Positions 45,690 to 58,162 of a stretch of DNA of 64,000 bases are shown in pieces. Location of the stretch: contig JAGTJL010000003.1 of the NCBI GenBank assembly GCA_020746875.1, forward strand, positions 1,736,001-1,800,000, written 5' to 3'. The stretch is from Rhexocercosporidium sp. MPI-PUGE-AT-0058 (lineage: Eukaryota; Ascomycota; Leotiomycetes; Helotiales). The position numbers were made by a program, and so were the translations under genes. Within the stretch, counting starts at the first letter, position 1; every line of letters begins with the position of its first letter. The notes beneath the pieces were generated by a model. The model did no database searches. It saw only the letters and a list, made by a program, of their open reading frames with translations, and was not told the origin of the DNA.

Positions 45690-48465
45690 GAAGTACTCTT
45701 TATTTATATAAAAAGTTTTAATATTTAAAACGCGTTATATAATTAAAGGAAAGACTAATATTAAATTCGAGAAATTAATTAAAATTAAGGTTTAGCTAGT
45801 CCTAAGTAATGCCTTAGAGGTCCAGAGCTTCTTAGGCGCGATCTAAATTACTCGGCTTTAAATTAAAAACTTCGCTAAAATAGCTAGGCTTTTAAATAAA
45901 CTTACTAAAGACGTATCTTAAAGATAAGAAGTATTAAAAAAGTTATTATTTAAGTTATTTTAAGACTTATATTTTAATATAATAAAAAGGAATAAATATA
46001 ACTTATTTAATATAGTTATAATATATTCAAATGCTAATAAATATATAGGTAATTATTATATTGTGTAATAAAGGGATAAGAAGAAGAAAATAGTCTTATT
46101 CTTCTTCAATAGCTTTACTTTTATAAAAACTTAACGGAATTACGGCACGTATAAGCGAGAGCTTTTAATAATCGTTAAATTCTGCCGTAAGTATTATTAT
46201 ATATTTAAAAATAAAAAGATTAATATAATTTTTATAAATTATTAACCCTTAACTCATTTCTTAAGCTTAATAATAATATAAGAAAAAATCTATATATAAT
46301 AAGCCTTAGAGCTACGGCTATTAAATGTCACTATCTCGTATATTTAAAAAAAAGAAAAACAAGATTATTAATACCTTATCCCGGATTATCTTTCTTAAAA
46401 AAGAGTATAATAAAGTAAATCTATTTAAGTACGGAGATAAATTACTTAAGTCTTTTAATCTTATTTAAAAATAAAAGAATAAAATAAATAACTATAAAAA
46501 GCTTATTAAAAAAATATTTAAGATCCCTTAATTAAACGGCTCCTTTATAACTAAAGAGTTAAAAGTAATATTTAGCTCAAAATCTATTATTAAGTTTACT
46601 GGCCAAGAGAAAGAAGACACTTAATTTATGGCAACTCTTTATATAATTAAAGGTTAATATCATAATGTCTTTTAGCCCTTATTATTATTTACTAAAATCC
46701 TAATTATTTTAAAAGCTACTCTTATAAATCTCAATTACTTAATCCAATTGCCACTAAAGTCCAAACTAATTAACGTTATTATAGATAATGTAATAAAAGT
46801 TTATTATAAAAGTCCTTAGTATTCTTAGGTCGCTTAACTCTTAATTAATTAAAAGTTTCTAGACAAAATTAATTAAGTCCAGCGCCAAAGTCTATAATAT
46901 AAGGCTATTAAATATAAGTAATAACATAACACGTTATAATTTAAATAAAGAGAAGTATTTAAGACTTACTTAATCTCTAGCTAAATTACAGAAGCTCTAA
47001 CGAATGCCTATAATAAAGAAGGTCACTTCGCCGTTATTATTACGCTTAAAAAGCTAAGGTATATATATTAGCTTATTATAATTAAAGATATAACCCTTTA
47101 TATTATTAAGTGTTTTTAATACTTTAAGCACGGATTAACTTAAAGATTATAGCTTTTATTTAAAATACTTGTATTTACTCTTATAAAACTACTTAATATA
47201 GATTTTTACGGCTTATTTCACGACTTACCGAAGGAGTTTAAATTTCTATTTATAGTCGTGGACTACTTTTTTAGGTTTATTTAAACTTACTCTTATATAA
47301 TAGTAAACTCCCTTAATATTACTTAATGCTTAGATTCTTTCTTTTATATTAATAGAGTCTTAGTTAACTTTTACGTTAACTTTAAAAGTCACTTTAAAGA
47401 CATTATAAAGAATTACGTAGGTAGGAAAGGAGTATTATAATTTAATTCTCCTTTGGCATTTAAAAAGAGTACCGGAATAATTAAAAAAGTAATAAATATA
47501 ATATAAAGAATAATAGCTAAAACTAGACTTTTATATATATTAAAGCTACAGAAAGTTACTTTAAAAATTAATTTAAAAGAAATTAATTTCTTTAGCTATT
47601 CTCTTTTTTATATTTACTAAAGATATTAGCCTTAATTATTAATTAATTTAGCCTTTCCAGCACATTATATTTAAGTCCTTAACTAAGACCTGAACTATTA
47701 AGGCTTTCTAGATAAACTATAAAGAATAAATTTTAATAAAAATAAAAAGTAAAGTAATATAGTACTTAAACACGTTAGGATTCAAAATATATTATTAAAA
47801 AAGGTTTTTATTATATCGGATTTATAGTAATAAAAATAAAAGGAATATTATAACTTACGATTTCAAGGAAAAATAAAGAATTTCCCTTTAGGTTTTATAA
47901 CTATACTTTACGATTATATTACCGCTAGCCAAAAACTACGTCTATCTTAAAGAGGATTATTTATTATTTTAAGAACTAAGGGAGAGTATAAGAGATTATA
48001 TAAGTTAAGCCAGATTAACGGTATATTTATTCCTTATTATTTTTATATTAATTAACTTAAACCCTTTTATTTCAGGAATTCATACTTAGTTACTGGGCTT
48101 AAGGAGCGTCTTCTAGCTTATTAGAACTTACGAGCTAGGATTACTAGTTATTCATTACTTTTTAAGCTATAAAAGAAGCGTAAAATGCAAATCTTATAAT
48201 AGCTTATTATTCCTAGCGTTTAAAGATTAGAATAAAAGAGTATAAATTTAAAAAGGGAATTAATATTTATATTTATTTAAATTATATTAGATATAATTAA
48301 AGGTAAGGGTTTACTTCATAATAAGGTCTAAAGAATTAGCGTTAAAAAAGGTAATATTACTTTTGAAATTACTTTAGTTTAATATAAAGCTAATTAAGCT
48401 TAGTTTATGTATTCTTTAAATTAAATTAAAAAGGTCTCGTAGGCAAGACTTATTATAAAGGGACT

Positions 48466-48599
48466 TATAATAAGATTATACGCAAAAGGGTTAGTTAGCG
48501 CACGGACTAGCTCTTAGAGCTCTTATTCTAAGGGGTAGCCTCTGTATTCCTAATTAATATAATAACTCTTCCACCTCTTTAAAATCAACGTTTCTTCTA
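48466..48599 (+). repeat. 3' LTR of the old element
   Basis: Begins TATAATAAGA (TG mutated to TA) and ends TTCTTCTA. It pairs with the LTR at 34907-35041 and is followed by the CCAG target duplication and normal-composition DNA. Confidence 0.85.
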
Positions 48600-48603
48600 C
48601 CAG

Positions 48604-49804
48604 TGCACTTAAGCCAAACGAGGTCAAAGGTACTCTAATCGACTATCTTAAAATTCTCAGCTTCGAGAATTCCCTATCTTGAGCGGCATCTCTCTAGACA
48701 CTTGAAAGTTATGAATTTCCGAGAATAAGAGCATCGATGAGGAAACTTGACGGAAGTGGAAGCCGTTGCTTTTGCTACGAAAACTTTCCTCGCAAATATA
48801 CTTCATACTGAATATCAAGCCGCATTTAAATCACAAGCAGTTATTTTGAGACGGCTTTCGTGGGCTATGCCTCATAAATCCAATCAAGTATTAACAATAA
48901 CTCGATGTTCGACCCGAGGATTCTCATGTGTAAGTTTTCCTTTGATACTCGAAATACCCGTGTCTGAATATTTGGGAAATGTGCCCCATACTTACCTCCA
49001 TCTTTCTACCCCCTCTAGATTTAGCGAGCCACTACATACAAGCATCCCTGTTGCTATTGACTTATGTCGTGAAGGGGACCAACCCCCTTCTCAAAGTCTC
49101 ACAGTTCCCATGATACAGCGAAAGTCGTGTCAGAAACTCTGCTTCGAACCTACCAGTTCATGATTGATAACCGTGGTGCCATCGGTTGGTACCAGCATTC
49201 GATATCAACCCAATGACATGTGCCTATGTGCCTAGCATTCTCGTCTGCACAATCGACGGCGAAATCCATCTTGGAAGGGCTTGGAGTTCAAATTTCTGCA
49301 TTCTCGGCATTCTCGCCTCCACTAAACCACGGAACGTCGGCTCTCGTACAGGCCAGCCAAGCCCCTATTATTCTTGGGTTGCTAAGCGAAGCCTACGAAC
49401 GCCTTCCGCCTAGCAATGTTGTCTTGGTGGTGGATGTCACTCTGGAATAAAATACTGGCGGTTGAGACGAATTGGATAAGATGCTTGTGAACTGCCGTTT
49501 GAGTTCTTGCCAAGTGCTATGCATTTTCTTGGTACGCTGCTTCCTCTTGGCTCGAAGCGATGTGGGTAAGGAAGGCGGTGACGTGATGTGATGCGATAAA
49601 TCTGGCCTGGCTGGTATAAAGACTTAGTCCACTGATCTGTTACATCTGTCCTCCAACAGATAATTGTTGCTCAATCTCACTCGGAGTCAGATTCGACTTC
49701 AGTTGATAAGCTCACAAGATCTCCCAGCAACTTCATTGAATACAATATAAACTACGAACCGTTTGCAGAAACATATCAAGACAAGCGGGAAAGAATCAGC
49801 AGCC
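48604..49804. other. right flank of the transposons and ENA upstream region
   Basis: Normal-composition DNA returns after the target duplication. ORFs at 48747-49163 (plus, TTG/ATG choices) and 49220-49450 (ending ASQAPIILGLLSEAYERLPPSN) have partly coding-like composition but no domain I recognise and no consistent splice model. They may be remnants of a gene broken before or by the insertions. The ENA promoter occupies the last few hundred bases. Confidence 0.45.
49615..49620 (+). promoter_or_regulatory. TATA box candidate for the ENA-type ATPase
   Basis: TATAAA lies 185 nt upstream of the ATPase ATG at 49805, followed by a C/T-rich leader; the implied 5' UTR is about 150 nt. Confidence 0.45.
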
Positions 49805-52800
49805 ATGGCCAACAAAGGCAAAGCCAAAATCAAAGGCGATGATGCTGCGGCTCATGTTTCCGGACAAGCCAATGAACCTCTCTCTGCTCTCCCTCACCAA
49901 TTGACCGCCGACCAGCTCGCAACCGAGACTGGCGCAAACCTCCTCGATGGTCTGACGGAAGTTGAAGCCAAATCTCGCCAGGAAAAGCATGGCCCAAATG
50001 AATTGGACGATGGCCCCGGCGTCAACCCAGCCAAGATCCTCTTGCGACAAGTTGCAAATGCAATGACTCTAGTTAAGCGTACCACACGTCCCTTCTCCGA
50101 TCACAGATGTTCTGATCCAATTCTATAGGTGCTCATCCTGGCCATGGCGGTCAGTTTCGGGATTGGTTCCTACATTGAGGGCGGTGTCATCTCCGCCGTC
50201 ATTGTGTTGAATATTGTTGTCGGTTTCTTTCAGGAGTATAGCGCTGAGAAGACTATGGATTCTCTTCGTTCTCTGAGCTCGCCTACGGCCAATGCTATCC
50301 GCGAGGGCAAGAACATTGTCGTTCCCACAGCCCAACTCGTCTACGGAGACTTGGTTGAGGTCAAAGTAGGCGACACTGTTCCTGCTGATATTCGGTAATT
50401 TATTCTCCTCCCTTCTCGGAAGGGGTTCTCAACTTTTAAACTAACATCTGCTAGACTCGTCGAAGCTATGAACTTTGAAACCGATGAAGCTTTGCTCACT
50501 GGCGAATCTCTCCCCGTTCAAAAAGAGGCTTCAGCTACTTTCGATGCCGATACTGGACCTGGTGATCGTTTGAACGTCATCTACAGTTCCTCCACAGTTA
50601 CCAAGGGACGAGGCCGTGGAATTGTCTTCGCCACCGGCATGACAACCGAAATTGGTTCTATTGCTGCAGCCCTTCGTGGAAAGAAGTCCAAGAAGCGACC
50701 CGTCAAGCGCAAAGCAGACGGCTCTGCAAAGCCTTACCGCTACGTCCAAGCATGGGGCCTTACAACCAGCGATTTTATCGGGCGATTCCTCGGTGTCAAT
50801 GTTGGAACACCTTTGCAACGGAAACTGTCAAAGCTCGCGCTGCTTCTCCTGGGAATCGCAGTGGTATGTGCCATTATTGTTCTGGGAGCCAACAAGTTCT
50901 CGAACAATACGGAGGTTATCATTTATGCTGTTGCAACTGGTCTTTCTATGATTCCGGCGTCACTTATTGTGGTGTTGACGATTACAATGGCTGCTGGAAC
51001 TAAGCGTATGATTAAGAGGAACGTGGTAGTTAGGAGTTTGGACTCCCTCGAAGCACTCGGTGGTGTCACTGGTAAGTCTCGCTGGTCACACTCCATCCCA
51101 CACAAGCTAAATGTTCTATAGATATCTGTTCAGACAAGACCGGTACTTTGACACAAGGCAAAATGGTCGTAAAGAAAGCATGGATCCCAAGCAGAGGCAC
51201 GTACTCCGTAGGAACCTCTGACAACCCCATTGATCCCACTATCGGTGATCTATCACTCAGTGAGACCGAGCCAAGAAAGGAGGACGATGAGAAGAAATCA
51301 GATGGCCCAGCCGTGTCACCAGACACATTGCTCAAGGACAATGAGGACCTTGGGCAATTCCTTACAATCGCTGCTCTTGCCAATCTGGCCAACGTACACC
51401 AGACAGAAGGCGAGTGGAAAGCACGCGGTGACCCAACGGATATCGCCATTCAAGTCTTCGCTGCCAGATTCAACTGGAACCGCTCCCGCTGGACGTCCGA
51501 AAACGATAACGCAATCTGGAAACAACGTGCTGAATACCCATTTGACTCGACTATCAAGAAGATGTCCGTCGTATTCGAATCCGACTCTGAGACCATGGTG
51601 TTTACCAAGGGAGCCGTCGAGAGAGTTTTTGAATCTTGCTCTACCATCATACTTCCCAGCGGCGAGACAGATTTATCTGAAGATATCCGCAATCAGATCC
51701 TAGAAAACATGGAAGCTTTGGCTAGTCAAGGACTTCGAGTTCTCGCACTAGCGAGTAAACAACTCTCCAACCCAATCGATGAACTCAAAGTCCCAGAACG
51801 TAGCACCATCGAATGTGACTTGGTCTTCCGTGGCCTCGTCGGACTCTACGATCCTCCCCGCCCGGAAACGGCTGGCGCCGTCACAGAGTGCCACGCATCT
51901 GGAATTGCCGTCCACATGCTCACAGGAGACCATCCAAGTACTGCTCGAGCAATTGCCCTCCAAGTCGGCATCCTGCCCTCAAATATGGCCGCCATCTCTG
52001 CAGACAAAGCCGCAGCAATGGTCATGACAGCCGGTCAATTCGATAAGCTCTCCGAAGCCGAGATAGACGCTCTTCCACTCCTCCCCCTTGTCATTGCTAG
52101 ATGCTCTCCAACCACAAAAGTAAATATGATTGAAGCTCTCCATCGACGGGGCAAATTCGCAGCCATGACCGGTGACGGCGTCAACGATTCCCCCTCTCTC
52201 AAAAGAGCAGATGTCGGTATAGCCATGGGTCTCGCAGGCTCAGATGTGGCGAAAGATGCGTCTGATATCGTCCTCACAGACGATAACTTCGCTTCGATTC
52301 TGAATGCCGTCGAAGAAGGACGTCGCATGTTTGATAATATCCAGAAGTTTATCTTGCATTTGCTTGCTGAGAATATCGCTCAGGCTTGTACGCTGTTGAT
52401 CGGTCTGGCGTTCAAGGATGAGAGCCAGCTCTCGGTGTTCCCACTCGCTCCTGTTGAGATTCTTTGGGTTATCATGATTACATCTGGTGAGTCCTCCTTC
52501 TCAAGTCTATAATATTTTCAACCAAATGTAAACAAACAAGCAAACTTGCTGACATATCTAAAGGTATGCCCGATATGGGACTGGGCTTCGAAGCCCCCGC
52601 ACCCGACATCATGACGCGTCCCCCTCATCCAATGGAAGTCGGCGTCTTCACTTGGGAAGTAATGGTCGACATGCTCGCCTACGGTCTCTGGATGGCCGCC
52701 CTCTGCCTCTCAGCCTTCTCCCTTGTGCTCTTCGGTTTTGGTGACGGTAACCTCGGAAACAATTGCAACGACCACTACTCCTCTGAATGCGATACTGTGT

Positions 52801-53219
52801 TCCGCGCACGAGCTACGACTTTCGTCTGCCTCACATGGTTCGCACTTTTCTTGGCTTGGGAGATGGTCAATATGCGCCGCTCGTTCTTCCGTATGCAGCC
52901 TAAGAGCACGAAATACTTCACCCAATGGGCTATTGATGTGTGGAGGAACAAATTCCTCTTCTGGGCCGTCATTGCTGGGTTTGTTACGATCTTCCCAACG
53001 CTTTATATCCCGGTGCTCAACCACAAGGTGTTTAAACACACGGGAATTAGCTGGGAATGGGGCATTGTGTTCATCGAAGCCGCGCTATTCTTTGCTGGTG
53101 TCGAGGCCTGGAAGTGGGGGAAGAGAGTGTATTTTAGAAGGGTGGAGAGGAAGAGGGGTGGGAAACATGATGATCTTGAAAAGAAGGCCTTCGCGGCTTA
53201 TTTTGAGAAAGATGATTGA
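49805..53219 (+). CDS. ENA1: ENA-type (P2D) Na+/K+ efflux P-type ATPase
   Basis: Five exons (49805-50071, 50129-50394, 50455-51071, 51122-52486, 52564-53219), introns 50-77 bp, 1056 aa; yeast Ena1 has 1091. The N-terminal cation-ATPase domain is followed by the first membrane pair (VLILAMAVSFGIG), the actuator TGES at 193-196, the phosphorylation motif SDKTGTLTQG with Asp388, the nucleotide-site KGA (FTKGAVER), MLTGDHPSTARAIA, the hinge TGDGVNDSPSLK, and C-terminal membrane segments. This pattern is that of fungal ENA pumps, which export Na+ or K+ across the plasma membrane and support salt and high-pH tolerance. The first donor (GTTAAG) is unusual but phase-exact. The ATG in a GCCATGGCC context was chosen. 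Confidence 0.95.
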
Positions 53220-54913
53220 CATCAGGTGCCCATTGGCTTGGGCTTGATATCAACTTGGGGAGGGGATGTGTGTGGTAGGGAGGATGTTGTGTCTTATCCT
53301 CGTAGTCGACGGGGAAGAGTGTCTGGGGTGTTTCTTGTTTTCGTTCTCGGTTCCCGTCTCCTTTTTTGTTTCAACAAAGCGCCGATGGAAGGCGGCCGTC
53401 AAATGCGGAGAACGCATAGTTTTTCAACAAGCTTGCGTGGGTGTGAAGGGTTCCTTTGGTTTCATTCTTCTCTTCTTCTAAACATTCTTTTTGATACGGT
53501 AGATAGTCGTAGTTCTGGTTGCGGTAGGAGCAGATGTGTCGGGGGATTTGATCTGGCGGCGACGACTAGACAGTCAGATATACGAACTACTAACCTCTTT
53601 CCCAGGAAGCGAACTCATCAGAAGCAGAGAATACTTTACAATAAAAGCAACGTTTTGGAACCAGGAAAGCTCGAGTGCCAGTGAGACCTATTATAACTTA
53701 GTATCAGTACCAGTGACTAGTCAGTGATGCATGAGGTCTTTAACTCGATTTGAATTCTTGATTCCTGAAATAATCTCTTTCCCTCTGTCCGCGAGTCCGG
53801 CTAGCCCAGACAGTCAGCCAGAATCACTACTGTACAGTACGACAGAGCATGGTACTTGTCAAGTCCTCTTAGATGCGGTGTTCAGCTTCTTGATCTCGCA
53901 TTGTACGTTACATTAAATCAGCCTTGTAATGTTACGTCATGTCATGTTCATGTCATGCCAGGTCTCAGAGAAAATAAAAAAATTTAGGTTCTATCGCTGA
54001 TCAAGACAGTGAGTGAGTGAGTGAGTGATAATACATATCTCCCGTTGCTTCCCGTCGGTTATTGGTTCGCTGAAAGGGCTAGGGTAGGCAGGTGAGTTTG
54101 TATAGAATGGAATAGAGTAGAGACCCCTTTCAGGGCATTGTACGAAGGCAAGGTTATAGTATGAAGTCAGGGGGTGAATCTCGAGTTAGGCGAAGTGGAT
54201 AGAGAGGTAGTTGGGGGTGCATCACAAGTACGAGGCAGCAAGAACAGACTTGTTGTTTGTTATGTTCTAGTGATTTTATTTCTTTCAGCCACCTCTCTTC
54301 TACTCTACTGTGAGCTCATCTCATCTCCTCTGACCCGATCACTATGCCTTATCCACAGCCTCGGTTCAATCCATCTCATCTCCTCTCATCTATTCCAGAC
54401 GCACCACGCACCACAGACAAATAAGCATCCAGCACCATTCTTCCCATCCTGTACAATTCTTTCAACATGCATCCCTTCTATTTCCGACAAATGAAACCAG
54501 TCATAAGGGGGTATCGTCCTTTTTCTTCAATCGTTTCTCCCACCATCCCATCCTTTTCCCAGCTTTCCGTGAGTACCATAATAGGAGATACCAGCATAGC
54601 CTAGCTAGCAATACTAGCAGAGCAAAGTCTCCACCAGGGGAAGAATCAAAACAAGATCCCATCACCTGAAATGCCATCGTAACCCAATCACCACGCTAAT
54701 TACTCAAATGATTCCCTACCAGAACTCCACGCTAAATGCTCCAGAGCCAAAATATCCCAAAGAAAAAGCTAAAGCTACAGAAGCTTGCACTAAGTCTGTC
54801 CTAGCTCCTGGCTAACAAAGGAAAAACAAACATGAAAAAATCGATCAACAATTTATACAGAGAAAGTTTTTGGAACTGAACAAGAATATATCGACAGTAG
54901 AGCCAAGCTAAGC
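53220..54913. other. spacer between convergent genes
   Basis: 3' flanks of the ENA gene (+) and the disordered-protein gene (-). It contains a TACTGTACAGTAC palindrome at 53828-53840, a (GTGA)n run at 54009-54028 and C/T-rich sequence. No supported gene. Confidence 0.55.
54009..54028. repeat. (GTGA)n microsatellite
   Basis: Five tandem copies of GTGA. Confidence 0.85.
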
Positions 54914-56014
54914 TCACTTGCCGACGATGACATCACCGAGATATCCCATCTCGCTGAGAAGTTGTTGTAGTGCTGTCATCCGCTCGGCTTCGGGCTCGAA
55001 TGCCTGATGAGTACCACCGAATGTTGCGCGGCTAGCTGCTGTTGGTGAGAGCTGTGACAATGGAGTCTCCTTTCTCAGGGTCTGTTCAGAGGCAAAATCC
55101 GCCTCAGGGAGGCTGTATCCACTGAATCCTCCTGCTGGGATGTCGGCGAGAATAGGACTGTAGGTAAATTCATCACCGCTGCCGATGTCTGCTGCGAGAT
55201 CCTCATCATCGTCGTTGACGTCGGAAGAAATGGAGTGCTCAGAGCTGAAGCTGAAATGACTGTCGGTGGGTGAGGTGATGGAGGATGCAATAGTGGAAGT
55301 AGAAAAATGGGAGCGTGGAAGCTCGGCTACAGAGAAGGCGGGACGGAGTCGGAGGGGCTGGGGTAGAAGTTCTTCTTCTGGAAGCTGGGGGAGGGGTTTC
55401 TGGATATCCTTTGCTGTGCTTGCAGCCCGGACTCGAACAGGTGGAGAGCGTAGACCTGACGGTGGGGGTGCAAGTGGCGTGATACACTTCTCTGTGAACG
55501 ACATACGGTTGAGTTGGCTGGCGAAGTTGTCATCATCTTCAGCTTCCTCTTCAATCTCATCAGGAATCTCCAGAGTGGTAGTGTTGTAAGTAGTGCTGTC
55601 TTGGACCAAGAGTCGTAATGGCGACGGCTCCCGAGAACGGGACCTCTTGAAAGATTGAGGAGATGTTTCCCTCGTATGTGGAACTGATCTCGCCTTTCTT
55701 GCCTCCTCTCTCAAGTTCGGTGTACTTGCGTTGACTCTTCCGTGATGGGCCTTGCTCAGTGAAGAGGAACGTCCACGTGTATCGACAGATGGCGATGAAG
55801 GTTGAGATGGTAGTCGAAGACCGAAAAATGATCTTGGTGACCATGCAGATTTCTCCGCCTTTGGCGAGAGAGATCGTGCCGATCGTTTCTTCATGAGTAC
55901 TGAAGATGAGGTATTCAAACGTGGCAGTGAAGGTGGAGGTGGAGGAGGTCTTGGGGTCATGAACTTGTCGGCAGGGTTCATCGTCTTGATATCTCCGTTG
56001 GCCATCGAACTCAT
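54914..56014 (-). CDS. unassigned Ser/Pro-rich, mostly disordered protein
   Basis: Single exon, 366 aa. I do not recognise the family. The N terminus has a poly-Pro block (TPRPPPPPPSLP) and a basic, Ser-rich region with many SP and RS dipeptides (KRSARSLSPKAEKSAWSPRS, RSRSREPSPLR), plausible phosphorylation sites. A central acidic patch (EIEEEAEDDD) and another (DVNDDDEDLAAD) alternate with Pro-rich linkers. The only segment that looks folded is the extreme C terminus, about 22 residues from ERMTALQQLLSEMG, which may be an interaction helix. No signal peptide or membrane segment. Length without internal stops and the codon pattern argue for a real gene. Two nearby Met codons (56014, 56005) could both start it. 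Confidence 0.75.
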   Translation of the reverse strand: MSSMANGDIKTMNPADKFMTPRPPPPPPSLPRLNTSSSVLMKKRSARSLSPKAEKSAWSPRSFFGLRLPSQPSSPSVDTRGRSSSLSKAHHGRVNASTPNLREEARKARSVPHTRETSPQSFKRSRSREPSPLRLLVQDSTTYNTTTLEIPDEIEEEAEDDDNFASQLNRMSFTEKCITPLAPPPSGLRSPPVRVRAASTAKDIQKPLPQLPEEELLPQPLRLRPAFSVAELPRSHFSTSTIASSITSPTDSHFSFSSEHSISSDVNDDDEDLAADIGSGDEFTYSPILADIPAGGFSGYSLPEADFASEQTLRKETPLSQLSPTAASRATFGGTHQAFEPEAERMTALQQLLSEMGYLGDVIVGK

Positions 56015-58140
56015 GGATGCACTGCGGTATCGTAGAGGTTGAATTTCAATTGGGACGAAGAGAAGGTTGACCGGTTGACCTGGGAGATAAGGACATGTAG
56101 TCGTAGACGGGATCGACGTGTCGTAATGTTCTATTCCGCCGTCCAGCTCGTACTATATAGATCATGAGCCTCCATGTTTGTCAAGTTTCGAATAGAAAAA
56201 CAACATACGTAGTAATAATAAGTGGAGCCCATCTTCAAACCACCCGTGCGTTTTGGGCTACTTCCCCCATCCCCATCGCAAATGATGTCCTCAAAAGTAT
56301 AGCAGCCGCGCCACTGGGATCGTGATCGTCTGATGTCGCGTTCCATTGGGTAATGTTTGGTGAAGTTGTCCCACGATCCAATCAAATGAACCGATTGGGT
56401 CGAGTGGGGTGCTTGACTTTGGTAAGTTAGCCAAGTGAAACAAGGATCGCGATACTATATATGGATTCATTCGGACAAATTCCTGGGGAGATGTCGCTCA
56501 TAAATTGATGATCGGTGGCAGGTAAATATGAAACGGCACATCTACCCCGCGCAATAAAGCTTCGGGTGGCCGAATAAAAGTATAACACCCTTTGGTATAT
56601 GGATGGATATTTGGGATGGCAGTTCAACCAAATGGCCAATTTCCTAGAGACTGCCTGCGACGCCAAAACTTGGAGAGGAAGAGGCTCTCCGGTTCAATTC
56701 GAGAGTTCCTGACGATCAAACAATTGAGAACTTTCCAATTGAAGATGTCACTGCCTAAAGTCGAGGCAAGTGAGGCAGATTTGCGCTTCGCATCGGATGA
56801 AAATTGCCATGACAGACTTATCTCATATTTGCTTTTGAGATCAGATGAGACATGTTTAGAAAAGACGAAGTATTGTCTCCGAAAGAGCATTGTTCGCGTC
56901 TCAAACGACTGACTCGACTTTCAACATGAGCTCTGCCATCTCCTGCACATTCTATTCAACTTCTCGGTCTTTTTCGAACCACTCGGTTGACCAAAGTCCA
57001 AAGTTAAACAATGCGAAGTCAAAATTGTTCATGTGCAGGGGTATGAGGAATGCTTCGCCAGAAGTTTATTCAAAAAACCAAATAGCGCATAGGGAATTGT
57101 ACATACATCATGAAAGTGATAAGAGCGGTATCCATGTTGGCGTATTTCGAATCCGAGGACCAGCCCGAGAAGATATTAAAATTATGTTGCTGTTGGACGT
57201 TGAAGTTGATGACAACGACGACGACGAGGAAAGAATTTCTATCTTCTGAGAGGGTTTGGTCAAGCTCTTGTAGCAGCGGATAGTTGCATGCTCTGGTAGC
57301 CGATGTTAGGATTCTAGGAACCGAACAGAAGGATTGGACGAACTCCGAGAAATGGAATTTCCCTTGCTGTCTTCGGATACGTTTGGGATAACCGCGAGGT
57401 TTGAGATGCGCGTGTTTGGAAGGCTGGTGGAAGGCTGGTGATCTTCTTTTGCTTTTGGACCAGTGATAGAACGATTCGGGGGTCGGAAGCGCCGTGATGG
57501 GAGAGGATGTCTAGGATTGCCGAATTGAGCGCTTAGCGTTCCCAATGTATGGGATTTGGACGATGCAGTGGGTGTTTTGGATGTGCAGGTTAGGTTCGAG
57601 AGATGGGATGCATTGTTGAAGGGGATTTGGACGTTTGGCGCTGAGGTCTTGAGGTGGTGGGTGCAGCAGTAGTGGTGACGATGGGGGTGTTTGATCAACG
57701 AGTTGGTGCCGGGTTCTTACTTGACTTTATGGCGGGGTACGGTATTTCTCGTGAAATGAGTGAGCGGGAGGTACAGGACAGACAAAACAAGAAATTGAGG
57801 ATGATATCTAGGTGGAGAGGAGAGGAGAGGATAGGATAGGTCGGCTGGGTGCAGTCTAGTCGTTCTAGTGGTGCAGAGGAGAGATCTAGTCGGTCGACTA
57901 AGGTGAGGCAGTTTGGTTGGGTGGTAGCCTCGTGGGATCTCGTCGCAGCCGCCTCGGGGTGGGAAGATTGTGGAGACTAGATCTAGAACTCAAAGCCAAT
58001 TTGCATGTCCCGGTGGGTGGTGGATCTCTGTTGTCCGAGCTTGATTGTGTTGCGGAGAATTCGGACAGAAGAAAGTCTTAGATATCCGCATGGATGAAGG
58101 GTTGGGTTATGTGGGGGGAAAGGGAAAAGGAAAGAGCGGA

Positions 58141-58162
58141 GGTAGGTAGGTAGGTAGGTAGG
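58141..58162. repeat. (GGTA)n microsatellite
   Basis: Five tandem GGTA units; the complement of the TACC run at 30402-30426. Confidence 0.85.

Larger units (their letters stand above)
34907..48599 (+). mobile_element. old Ty3/Gypsy LTR retrotransposon, heavily RIP-mutated, split by a younger element
   Basis: Bounded by 135/134-bp LTRs and a 4-5 bp target duplication (CCAG or ACCAG at 34903-34906 and 48600-48603). Without the 5457-bp insertion it is about 8.2 kb. The sequence is extremely TA-rich with CpG still present and CpA/TpG scarce, the footprint of RIP. Stop-riddled but readable traces run left to right: a Gag-like helical region (36274-36880), a zinc-knuckle trace near 37330, and RT with YxDD decayed to YINN (about 40116-40140). 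RT resumes after the insertion (VQSFLGAI at about 45826), followed by RNase H (KRELLIIVKFCRKY, about 46160) and the integrase core (IDFYGLFHDLPKEF...FIVVDYF, about 47196-47280). The RT-RH-INT order identifies Ty3/Gypsy. No intact ORF remains, so it is inactive. Confidence 0.9.

Noticed and set aside
48747..49450. Two plus-strand frames between the transposon and the ENA gene
   Set aside because: Composition is partly coding-like, but no splice model joins them and no domain is recognised; kept only as a possible relic in the spacer note.
57306..57698. 130-codon minus-strand ORF, Ser/Pro/basic-rich
   Set aside because: A GTAAGA donor-like site upstream tempted a two-exon model, but phases could not be fixed and no homology is recognised.
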